Assembly (NCBI GenBank): GCA_027437055.1 | Contig: DAIAOV010000028.1 | Coordinates: 1-32,391, forward strand | Origin: Legionella sp. | Lineage (GTDB): Bacteria; Pseudomonadota; Gammaproteobacteria; Legionellales; Legionellaceae | Length of the DNA stretch: 32,391 nucleotides | Direction of reading: 5' to 3' | Translations under genes and position numbers: made by a program | Shown: positions 25,082 to 32,391 of the stretch, piece by piece | Layout of the letters: every line of letters begins with the position of its first letter | Numbering within the stretch: the stretch's first letter is position 1 | Notes under the pieces: generated by a model | What the model was told of the DNA's origin: nothing | The model's input: only the letters and a program-made list of their open reading frames with translations | Databases searched by the model: none

Positions 25082-27238
25082 GTGAATAAAAAAATGGATT
25101 ATTTGATTGGTGGAAAAAAACAGCGAAAATGGATAAGAAAATGGGTGAGTAGTTTACTGTCTTTATGGGGAACAGTAGATCTTTCACACTATAGTCGTTC
25201 ACCTTTTAATTCTTTAATTATTACCCATAGAACGTCGATACGGGATGCTTTGTTGTTAGCCTCTTGCCTACCTAACGAATTCAGCATTGTTTTGCCGTTT
25301 TCACTCTACAACAAATTGTGGGGTAGATTGTTACGTTGTTTTACTCATGTTATTGCTATCGAACCTTCCTCAGTTTTATCAATACGAAGCATAATCAAAG
25401 CAATAAAAACAGGACAACCCTGCATTATTTTTCTGCAAGATATACCTAATTTCTTAGAGTATGACAAAAAACTCTATCAGCGATTCAGTTTTATATTACA
25501 GAAATTACAAACAGAGGTGGTTCCTATCCACCTTCAATGTGCAACCACAAGACAAACCAATATTGTGCGAACATTACCCTCCCAGCTATTTATATTGCCG
25601 GAGCGAGGAGAGGCGGATTGCAATGTTGCTGGTATACGGTTGTTTCGTCTGATTAGTGATTTTGCTTTTGTCTCTGGTTTTCAGCCACAAACCTTATTTA
25701 CCGCATTATTGTATGGGGTGCGCAACGGAGTTAAGCATGGGGCAACTATTGATGATGCCAATCCTACCTCTTTGACTTACCAACAATTTCTTGTACGTTG
25801 CTTTGTTTTAGGCAGACAAATTAAGAATCTGACAGAGCAAGGAGAATATGTAGGAGTGATGATGCCTACTTCTATAGCAGGGATGGTTACTTTTTTTGCA
25901 TTACAGGCCTATAAGCGTATCCCTGCTATGTTGAATTTTAGTATGGGGTTTAATAATTTACTTTCTGCATGTTCTCTAGCGAAAATAAAGATTATTTATA
26001 CTTCCAAGCAGTTTGTTACTATAGCCAAACTGGAAAGTCTAATTGATGAATTGCAATCTGCTGGAATAAAAATCGTTTTTTTAGAAGATTTAAAAAATTC
26101 TATTCATTTTGGGCATCGCGCTGCGGGGTTCATCAAAGCACTATTTCCACATTTAGCTTATCAATGCCTTGGTAAGAAGAGTACTCCTGAACAGGTAGCG
26201 CTTATTTTATTTACCTCTGGATCAGAGGGGATTCCAAAAGGAGTGGCATTAAGCCATATTAATTTATTAGCTAATTGTTACCAGATGATGGCTCGTGTCG
26301 ATTTTACTGCCAAAGATGTGTTTTTTAATTGTTTACCAATATTTCATACTTTTGGTCTGACTGCAGGAAGTATTATTCCTTTAATAACAGGGAATAAGTG
26401 CTTTTTTTATCCTTCACCTTTGCATTATAAAATCATTCCTGGTGCCGTTAAAGAGTCAAGCGCTACTATTATGTTTGGTACGGATACTTTTTTAACAGGT
26501 TATGCTCGTGCAGCGGAAAAACAAGACTTTAGTAAAATTCGTTACATTTTTGCCGGCGCTGAAAAGGTGAAGCCGGAAACTTTAAGATACTGGCGTGAGG
26601 TATTTAATGTCACTATTTACGAGGGGTATGGCGCAACAGAAGCATCGCCAGTCATTTCACTGAATTGCCCTTTAGCATCTGTACCTGGTAGTGTTGGGAT
26701 GATCTTGCCTGCTATTGAGGGGCAAATTAAGCCAGTAGAAGGAATCGCGGACGGAGGTCGTTTATTGTTGCGTGGACCTAATATTATGCGCGGTTATTTA
26801 TGCCCTGATAAACCGGGTTTGATTAATGCTCCTTATGATGGATGGCATGACACAGGCGATATAGTCACAATGACTTCGGATGGTTTTATTACAATCGCTG
26901 GTCGTGCCAAACGGTTTGCTAAAATTGGAGGGGAAATGGTTTCTCTTTCTGTTGTTGAAGGTATTGCTGCTTCCGTTTGGCCGGAAATTTTACATGCTGC
27001 AGTGATTAGCCGAGCCTCCGCTAAAGGAGGAGAGCAGATCTTATTATTTAGTGAAGCAATCCATGCAGATAAGGCTTCTTTTATAAAAAAAATCAAGGAA
27101 GATGGGTACTCTGAATTGTTCATTCCTCATCGTATCTATCCTGGAAGTACTATTCCTGTTTTATCTTCAGGAAAAATTGATTATGTCATGTTGGATAAGT
27201 TGTTGTTGGATGAGTGGCAAATTGTAGAGGAACTTTAA
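25082..27238 (+). CDS. Aas-like acyl-[ACP] synthetase with degenerate acyltransferase domain
   Basis: A 718-residue two-domain protein like Aas, which re-acylates 2-acyl-glycerophosphoethanolamine in the inner membrane. The C-terminal AMP-forming ligase is complete: P-loop LFTSGSEGIPKGVALSH (378-392), YEGYGATEASPVI near 515-527, WHDTGD near 591-596 and the catalytic Lys in VLSSGKIDY near 703. The N-terminal PlsC-like domain (about 20-200) is not: where Aas has NHxSFxD the sequence is HRTSIRD (49-55), placing Arg at the catalytic His. FLQDIPN replaces the substrate-binding FPEGR motif. It may therefore only activate fatty acids. The start is GTG 25082 or ATG 25094. Confidence 0.82.
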   Translation: MNKKMDYLIGGKKQRKWIRKWVSSLLSLWGTVDLSHYSRSPFNSLIITHRTSIRDALLLASCLPNEFSIVLPFSLYNKLWGRLLRCFTHVIAIEPSSVLSIRSIIKAIKTGQPCIIFLQDIPNFLEYDKKLYQRFSFILQKLQTEVVPIHLQCATTRQTNIVRTLPSQLFILPERGEADCNVAGIRLFRLISDFAFVSGFQPQTLFTALLYGVRNGVKHGATIDDANPTSLTYQQFLVRCFVLGRQIKNLTEQGEYVGVMMPTSIAGMVTFFALQAYKRIPAMLNFSMGFNNLLSACSLAKIKIIYTSKQFVTIAKLESLIDELQSAGIKIVFLEDLKNSIHFGHRAAGFIKALFPHLAYQCLGKKSTPEQVALILFTSGSEGIPKGVALSHINLLANCYQMMARVDFTAKDVFFNCLPIFHTFGLTAGSIIPLITGNKCFFYPSPLHYKIIPGAVKESSATIMFGTDTFLTGYARAAEKQDFSKIRYIFAGAEKVKPETLRYWREVFNVTIYEGYGATEASPVISLNCPLASVPGSVGMILPAIEGQIKPVEGIADGGRLLLRGPNIMRGYLCPDKPGLINAPYDGWHDTGDIVTMTSDGFITIAGRAKRFAKIGGEMVSLSVVEGIAASVWPEILHAAVISRASAKGGEQILLFSEAIHADKASFIKKIKEDGYSELFIPHRIYPGSTIPVLSSGKIDYVMLDKLLLDEWQIVEEL

Positions 27239-27280
27239 TAGTAACCGTTCACGCTGAATGTGGGGAGCGCCATCTTTGGC

Positions 27281-27364
27281 CCCGATTTAACGAAAAATTT
27301 GCTGATAAATGCTCACATACTGATGTATGCTGCGCTTTCTCAGCAAATTTTTCGTCAAATCGGG
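27281..27364. repeat. 84-bp long hairpin element
   Basis: Left arm CCCGATTTAACGAAAAATTT plus GCTGA (27281-27305) and right arm TCAGC plus AAATTTTTCGTCAAATCGGG (27340-27364) pair at 24 of 25 positions. The 34-base loop contains a further small hairpin, CATAC-TGAT-GTATG. It follows the acyl-ACP synthetase gene by 42 bp and could end its transcript, although no T run follows. Confidence 0.85.
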
Positions 27365-27389
27365 ACTCAAACCTGGCACTCCTCCAAGA

Positions 27390-27409
27390 TTCAAGATCAC
27401 ACTCTGAAC
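27390..27409. repeat. second copy of the glnK-terminator motif
   Basis: TTCAAGATCACACTCTGAAC differs by one base from 22471-22490 (C in place of T in the loop). The flanking arms of the glnK terminator stem are not kept here. Confidence 0.7.
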
Positions 27410-27625
27410 CGCCAATGGCGTCAACTTAAGTCGCTCAACCCTAATTGTGGGGTAGATATAACTAAAGACAAACTCTGTAAAATCAAATAGTTAAAGAGTG
27501 AATCTTTGGGAGAGAACTTCGTAGCCCGAATGGAGAGGGTCGATCCCGGATTACGGCTGCGCCTTCATCGGGGCATCCTGACAGGAGCCTGAGACATGAA
27601 GTTGCATTTGGGGGGCGAGTCGGTT

Positions 27626-29389
27626 TTATTTATTTAGTACATGATCACTTTGCTTCAGAACATAACCTCCAGGTGCATCCATTAATGGCGGGAAAGGGAG
27701 CTGACTAAAGTTTGGTGCAGGAATTGATTTTCCTGAATAGGTCTTGAGCCATTTGATCCATTCAGGCCACCAAGAGCCATTATGTGCTACTGAATGTTCA
27801 AACCATTCTTCCGCACTGGATGGGGCATTGGGATTGGTTCTATAACCATATTTTGTGACATTGGGCGAGTTGATTATTCCTGCAATGTGCCCAGAGCCAC
27901 CCAGCACAAAACGTTTTGGTCCTTTCATTAATTGAAAGCCTGTATAGGTCGTTTTCCAAGGCGCTATATGGTCTTTTTCCGTTGAGAGGAAAAAGGTAGG
28001 AGTATCAATTGCCGTTACTTCAATAGGAGTATTATTGAGGCAAATTTTTCCTGGCTTTACCAAATCATTATGCAAGTACATCCAACGTAGATATTGTGAA
28101 TGCATGGTAGCAGGCATATTGGTCGAATCAGCATTCCAAAATAAGATATCAAAAGGAACTGGATTTTTGCCACGCAAGTAGTTTTTGATGAAGAAAGACC
28201 AGATTAAATCGTTTGCTCTTAAGGAGTTGAAACTAGTGGCCATAAATTTTCCGGCGAGATAGCCCTTTGCTTCCATTTCTTCTTCCAGAGACTTTATTTG
28301 TTGTTCGTCAATGAACACAGCGATATCGCCTGGATCACTAAAATCAATCATAGCTGCTAAGAACGTTGCGCTACGAATAGATTGCTCTTTGTGCGCTTTA
28401 TTATAGCCTAGTAATAGAGTCAGTAAGGTTCCTCCAATACAAAAGCCTAAAGTATTTACTTGTTTTGCATTCAATTGTTTTTGTATGGTGGCAATCGCGG
28501 TTATAGGACCTTCTTGTAAATAATCGAATAAACCTTTTTGGGCAAAACTGGCATCAGGATTAACCCATGAAATAATAAAAACAGTGATGCCTTGGCTAAC
28601 TAACCAACGGATTAAAGAATTATGTGGGCTTAAATCTAAAATATAGAATTTGTTGATCCAAGGCGGGATTATGAGTAAAGGAACAGATTTTACATTTTTT
28701 GTCTGCGGTGTGTACTGAATCAACTCCATCATGGCATTGCGGAAGATTACTTTTCCGGGTGTAACGGCAATATTTTCCCCCAATCTGTAGGCAGTGGAGT
28801 CAGACATTTTGATCATTAGTCGAGAAGAACTTTCTTCCAGATCAGAGAGTAAATTATGTAATCCTTGCAGTAAATTTTTCCCTTTGCTTTCAATGGTTTC
28901 TGCCATGACTTGAGGGTTAGTATGAAAGAAATTAGCCGGTGATAAAGCATCTAGATATTGTTTCGTAAAAAATTGCAGGCGTTTAGCTGCGTTTTTATCA
29001 CTGTACTCCATATTTTCTAACAAGGAATTGAAGTGTTCACTCGCTAAAATATACTGTTGGCTCAACAAATTAAAAAAAGGATTATGCAACCAATCATCAC
29101 TATTAAAACGGGAATCATTAATAGGCATAGGCTTGCCTTCTAGCCATGAGTTAAATAGCGACTGGGCAAGAGTCACAGCATCCTCCCAGTAGGCAACTTG
29201 CATGGCGACTACTTTTTCTGGATTTTTTAAAATAACCGTAATTAAACTTTGAAAATGCTCGGTAAGATTAATAAATTCTTTAACTAATGTAGGAAGTTGG
29301 GTTGGTTTTTCTTTTAAGTCGGCGATAAGCTGTAAGCTTTTTTCAGCCACAGATTTCATAAGCTCATTAAGCTCGTCATCGTAGAGCAT
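27626..29389 (-). CDS. phaC: class I poly(3-hydroxyalkanoate) synthase
   Basis: Polymerises (R)-3-hydroxyacyl-CoA into PHB-type storage polymer on the granule surface. At 587 residues it has class I length. The lipase-like box GFCIGGTLL carries the nucleophile Cys317. The catalytic Asp473 (STEKDHIAPW) and His501 (GGSGHIAGIINSP) are in place. PLLIIPPWINKFYILDLSP, the family's N-lobe signature, is at about 237-255. The N-terminal 200 residues match the PhaC_N domain. AGGAG lies 7 bp before the ATG. No phaA, phaB or phasin gene adjoins, so it stands alone here. Confidence 0.95.
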   Translation of the reverse strand: MLYDDELNELMKSVAEKSLQLIADLKEKPTQLPTLVKEFINLTEHFQSLITVILKNPEKVVAMQVAYWEDAVTLAQSLFNSWLEGKPMPINDSRFNSDDWLHNPFFNLLSQQYILASEHFNSLLENMEYSDKNAAKRLQFFTKQYLDALSPANFFHTNPQVMAETIESKGKNLLQGLHNLLSDLEESSSRLMIKMSDSTAYRLGENIAVTPGKVIFRNAMMELIQYTPQTKNVKSVPLLIIPPWINKFYILDLSPHNSLIRWLVSQGITVFIISWVNPDASFAQKGLFDYLQEGPITAIATIQKQLNAKQVNTLGFCIGGTLLTLLLGYNKAHKEQSIRSATFLAAMIDFSDPGDIAVFIDEQQIKSLEEEMEAKGYLAGKFMATSFNSLRANDLIWSFFIKNYLRGKNPVPFDILFWNADSTNMPATMHSQYLRWMYLHNDLVKPGKICLNNTPIEVTAIDTPTFFLSTEKDHIAPWKTTYTGFQLMKGPKRFVLGGSGHIAGIINSPNVTKYGYRTNPNAPSSAEEWFEHSVAHNGSWWPEWIKWLKTYSGKSIPAPNFSQLPFPPLMDAPGGYVLKQSDHVLNK

Positions 29390-29592
29390 CCTAACTCCTG
29401 TCGATCCAAAATTTTATTTCTTATTCTCATGTGTTTTGCATTATTTAGCAAGATTATAGAAACAATAGTGGTGAGAAATCAGCAGTTAGGTAAAAAGTCT
29501 TTTTTTAAGTATTATTAAAATAAGCCTCTTTTCCTCCACAGCGAGTTTGGAAAGAGATCTAATGTCAAAGATGTCTATTATCAGGAGAGATT

Positions 29593-29925
29593 ATGAAACG
29601 CTCTTTTTTAGCTATTATTTTAGCAATGGGATGTGCTATTGTTTTTGCCAAGAATATCTGTGCATCATCTGATAATCAGGCGATTAATCAGTCAATTCGT
29701 AATTATGTAAAAAATAAGACGGCAGTGTCCTCTGATAATGTGGTTGTGGATAAGATGCATTGTGTAGGTTCTTATTCTTCTGCCCGGGTTATTCCTAAAG
29801 ATCACCATCCGGATGCTGTAACTGTTTATTTATATAAAGATGCAAATGGTGAATGGGCTGTTATGTCTTTGGGGACTCATTTTGAGAAAGACTTTTTAAG
29901 TAAAATACCTAAGGAACTGCGTTAA
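29593..29925 (+). CDS. small exported protein of unknown function
   Basis: A 110-residue protein with a Sec signal peptide (MKRSFLAIILAMGCAIVFA) and a mature part of about 85 residues. The mature part has two Cys (one near the start of the mature chain, one in MHCVGSYSSARV), which could form a disulphide. VYLYKDANGEWAVMSLGTHF reads like a beta-hairpin pair. No family is recognised. CAGGAGAG is a good ribosome site before the ATG. It stands alone between phaC (divergent) and a palindromic element. Confidence 0.75.
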   Translation: MKRSFLAIILAMGCAIVFAKNICASSDNQAINQSIRNYVKNKTAVSSDNVVVDKMHCVGSYSSARVIPKDHHPDAVTVYLYKDANGEWAVMSLGTHFEKDFLSKIPKELR

Positions 29926-29930
29926 CACTA

Positions 29931-30010
29931 AATGACGTCAAGTTAAGGATGTAGCCCGGATTACACTTTGCTTCATCCGAGTTACAATTTTCTCTTAAGT
30001 TGGCGTCATT
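29931..30010. repeat. 80-bp composite palindrome
   Basis: Outer arms AATGACGTCAAGTTAAG (29931-29947) and CTTAAGTTGGCGTCATT (29994-30010) pair at 15 of 17 positions. Inside, GTAGCCCGGAT (29951-29961) and ATCCGAGTTAC (29975-29985) form a second imperfect hairpin. It lies between two converging genes. Confidence 0.7.
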
Positions 30011-30059
30011 GTTTGAACACTTACTTCGCCGGTAATGCGAGCTGATCTATTACTTGAAA

Positions 30060-32391
30060 TTAGCTAAAAGTGAACGAGGACTTTGTGGCTAAGACACTGT
30101 CGTCTTGAGCAGAATCGATTTTTTTATCGTTTCTATCAAAAAGAGTCATTCCTGAGCTTTTTCCAGAAAATGACGCCCGACGTTCTAATTTCGGTCTAAA
30201 TCTTCGATTGTTGTTATCAGGATTATTAGGCTCTTCCAATTCTTTTTGGAATGCCTTTAATCTTTCGGTTATCTCTGTTCTATTACTGAAGGGCTTTTGC
30301 TCTTTTCTCTGAGCACCTTTGTTGTGCTGCTTTTCCATTCTTTTGCTTTGCTTTTCAGTAAGTTCAGCGCCATCCTTTTTGAGTAATTCAATCAGTACTC
30401 CATCACCTGCTTCGAGTGCTGACATATAGGGCGTTTTATTATACTTAAATCCATATCTGTCAGTAATTGGTTGATTTAATAAATCCTTTAGCTCCTGGGC
30501 ACTAAAACCTGCTTCTTTTAGGCATTTTCTCAGTGCAAGGTAGGCCTTTAAGCTATTCATGCACTTAAAGACGAGGTCACGATCACCGCTATTAAGCACA
30601 TCAATAAATCTTTTCTTGTTCGTTTCAGAAGTAAAGCAACCTGCTTCTGCAAGCTTTTGCAATAACAATATTATACGATCTTCATCGTAAATGCGTGACA
30701 TCACAGTACTACCAAATTGTTCTTTTGAAAAAACCGCATCAATAAATTGTTGTCGGTATTTAGTTGCATTGGGTCCTGAAAAACAGCCAGCTAAAGTCAA
30801 ATGCTCCATCAAAAAATTAAAGCTTTTGCTATTACAATTTGCATAAAGCACTGACTCACCATTTAAAGTATTTTGTGATAATACCGCAGTTATAAAATTA
30901 GTCTTATTGGTTTCTGCATTAGGTCCTTCTAAGAATTTAATGGTTTTAAGTTTAGCTACTAATGGATGTTCTTGGCGAGAATTTAAATGGTATAAACAGT
31001 TAATACCATATTTAGTTCCAGTTAGGACTGTATTGATAAATTGTTGTTTCGAATTTTCATTGTTAAAGCAATCTGCTTCTTCTAATAATTGTAGTTGCAA
31101 CTTTGTAACTGTTTGATAAGTTGATTTATGTAAAGCACTTTCACCATTATGATCGGGGCTAAGAATCGCTTTGATTAGTTTTTCTTTATTTGCTGCTCCT
31201 GCAGGGCTGTTAAAGCATCCTAGTTTTTTGAGTTGATCCTGTACCAATTTTAAAGACTTTTCATCACATGCGGCAGAATGCAACACGCTGCGATTAAGTT
31301 TATCAAAACTTACTAGCCTATCGAACAGGACTTGTTTGTTTTCATCTTTTGAAAAATAATCTGCTTTCTCTAAAAAGTTGAAAATAAAATCAACAGCTTG
31401 GGGAAAAAACATTGCTTGCGCTAATGTTCTACGAAGACCACCTTCATGGAGGAGGCCATTAATTAAAATCTCTTTATTTTGTTGCGCATATTCTCCCTGG
31501 TCAAGACATTGTGATGTCTGTATAGTTTCCATAATTAGGTAGAAGTTAGGCATTTTTTCAGTTAATGAATTTGAGTTGCTATCAAAATTAATATCTTGTA
31601 GTGATTGATCTAAGACATTTTCACCCTGATTATTTTCTGCTGATACAGCAGTTACAAATCGATGTTGGTTCTCAACAGCCTTTGGCCCGATAAAACAGTC
31701 GGCTTCATCTAAGGTCTTTAGTAAAAGAGCCAAGGGATTTTCTTTTGATTTAATCGTTTTTGCTTTAGCCCAAGCTGTGTGTGCCAATGCATTACTTTCA
31801 CCATTATTTTGGGTAAGGGTTGCTTCAATAAATGTTTGCTTGAGTTCTGGAGCATAAGGACCTTGAAAAAAGATCGACTTAATAAAATCCAAAAGACTTC
31901 TCAATGGATTTATATCACCACCATTCCAAGAGTGAAAACGGCTTAGCGCTTTACTATAAGCGTCAGTGTTATAAGCATCATAGGTAAATAATGACTTAAG
32001 AAAGGCTTGCTTGCGACTTAACTCCTGTTCACCACTAAAAAAGCCACTCTCTTCAATTAATTGATAACGTCTTTTTATGGTTTGAAGATTATTGTCATTG
32101 GTTAAAGCATACATCAGATTTTCAGTTCCTATGAACCAACGAAAAAATAATCCCGTTTTTACCCAACCAGCATCCACCAGAGTGGTGGCTAGCCATCCAA
32201 ACATACCAAATCCCCTATATTTTGAATAAAATATTTGCATAATATGTTGTTTGTGATCTATTTTCAATGAATATAGGGCAAGATCAGCAATTCCTGCCAG
32301 CTTACATGCAAAGGTAGGGCAATCGGGTTGCTTTAAGAAATGTCTTGGGTTTCTATCATCCAATAGATCGTAAAGAGAATGGATGATAGAT
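30060..32391 (-). CDS. large repeat protein, effector-like, 5' end outside window
   Basis: The frame is open from the TAA at 30060 to the window edge, more than 770 codons. The TTG at 32363 is only the first possible start inside the window; codons before it (SIIHSLYDLL) read on smoothly, so the true start is probably beyond. About eight to ten copies of a repeat of 44-60 residues fill most of it. The consensus is: hydrophobic helix, AgCF-x-GP-N, NKxxFIxAVLS, then NGESxLH. Examples are LAGCFSGPNATKYRQQFIDA and EADCFNNENSKQQFINTVL. NGESALH resembles the start of ankyrin repeats, but the unit is longer. The C-terminal 100 residues are Lys/Arg/Asn/Ser-rich and disordered-looking (ERRASFSGKSSG). 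No signal peptide is visible in the available part. A role as a Dot/Icm substrate is a guess from this architecture. Confidence 0.7.
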   Translation of the reverse strand, partial: SIIHSLYDLLDDRNPRHFLKQPDCPTFACKLAGIADLALYSLKIDHKQHIMQIFYSKYRGFGMFGWLATTLVDAGWVKTGLFFRWFIGTENLMYALTNDNNLQTIKRRYQLIEESGFFSGEQELSRKQAFLKSLFTYDAYNTDAYSKALSRFHSWNGGDINPLRSLLDFIKSIFFQGPYAPELKQTFIEATLTQNNGESNALAHTAWAKAKTIKSKENPLALLLKTLDEADCFIGPKAVENQHRFVTAVSAENNQGENVLDQSLQDINFDSNSNSLTEKMPNFYLIMETIQTSQCLDQGEYAQQNKEILINGLLHEGGLRRTLAQAMFFPQAVDFIFNFLEKADYFSKDENKQVLFDRLVSFDKLNRSVLHSAACDEKSLKLVQDQLKKLGCFNSPAGAANKEKLIKAILSPDHNGESALHKSTYQTVTKLQLQLLEEADCFNNENSKQQFINTVLTGTKYGINCLYHLNSRQEHPLVAKLKTIKFLEGPNAETNKTNFITAVLSQNTLNGESVLYANCNSKSFNFLMEHLTLAGCFSGPNATKYRQQFIDAVFSKEQFGSTVMSRIYDEDRIILLLQKLAEAGCFTSETNKKRFIDVLNSGDRDLVFKCMNSLKAYLALRKCLKEAGFSAQELKDLLNQPITDRYGFKYNKTPYMSALEAGDGVLIELLKKDGAELTEKQSKRMEKQHNKGAQRKEQKPFSNRTEITERLKAFQKELEEPNNPDNNNRRFRPKLERRASFSGKSSGMTLFDRNDKKIDSAQDDSVLATKSSFTFS

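Larger units (their letters stand above)
27239..27625. other. 387-bp spacer built of intergenic repeats, no gene
   Basis: No coding frame has a start signal or known family. The stretch holds an 84-bp long hairpin (27281-27364), a 20-base motif shared with the glnK terminator (27390-27409), a TGGCGTCAACTTAAG motif related to that at 29994-30010, and a GTAGCCCG to CCCGGATTACGG to CTTCATCGGGG stretch (27521-27571) resembling the element at 29951-29985. Confidence 0.65.

Noticed and set aside
27260-27490. 76-codon open frame through the long hairpin
   Set aside because: It runs through palindromic repeats and has no protein-like conservation or start signal.

Overview
The window looks like a chromosomal segment of a Legionella-type gammaproteobacterium. 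The DNA is AT-rich. It carries small families shared by Legionella and Coxiella (a CBU_0585-like protein, a PA3496-like acidic protein). Housekeeping genes have gammaproteobacterial order (yqgE-ruvX-pyrB). Two proteins have the look of host-directed effectors: a papain-like cysteine protease candidate and a large protein built of repeats. Many intergenic gaps hold palindromic repeats. The genus is inferred from family content, not proven.

1-4600 is a scarred accessory region. An IS21-family element, cut by the left window edge, sits inside an ISL3-family transposase gene. That ISL3 element sits inside a small tyrosine recombinase gene. Next comes a GNAT-like/DegT-aminotransferase fusion with no credible start codon. 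It is followed by two small SMR-type (EmrE/ArnE/ArnF-like) membrane proteins. The first SMR gene is out of frame at a run of nine G; one extra G would restore a full 122-residue protein. This makes it a possible phase-variable switch in an envelope-modification locus.

4600-11700 is mostly core metabolism: an adenosine deaminase-family enzyme, a CBU_0585-like small protein, a PiT phosphate transporter with its DUF47/PhoU-like partner, an exported protein with a secretin-type short domain, and the yqgE-ruvX-pyrB operon. 11700-17600 is a three-gene RND efflux operon on the minus strand: periplasmic adaptor, heavy-metal-type RND pump, NodT-type outer membrane factor. The outer membrane factor carries a palindromic repeat translated in frame near its N-terminus. 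17700-19050 encodes the protease-like protein.

19200-25000 holds comM, ubiK, an acetyltransferase, glnK, a 5-formyltetrahydrofolate cyclo-ligase gene, a PA3496-like gene, pabC and a DedA/TVP38-type membrane protein. 25000-30000 holds an Aas-like acyl-ACP synthetase whose fused acyltransferase domain has lost its catalytic motif, a class I PHA synthase and a small exported protein. These are separated by repeat-rich spacers, including an 84-bp long-hairpin element. The right edge is a large gene of about ten roughly 48-residue repeats, cut at its 5' end by the window.

No rRNA, tRNA or CRISPR array was seen.
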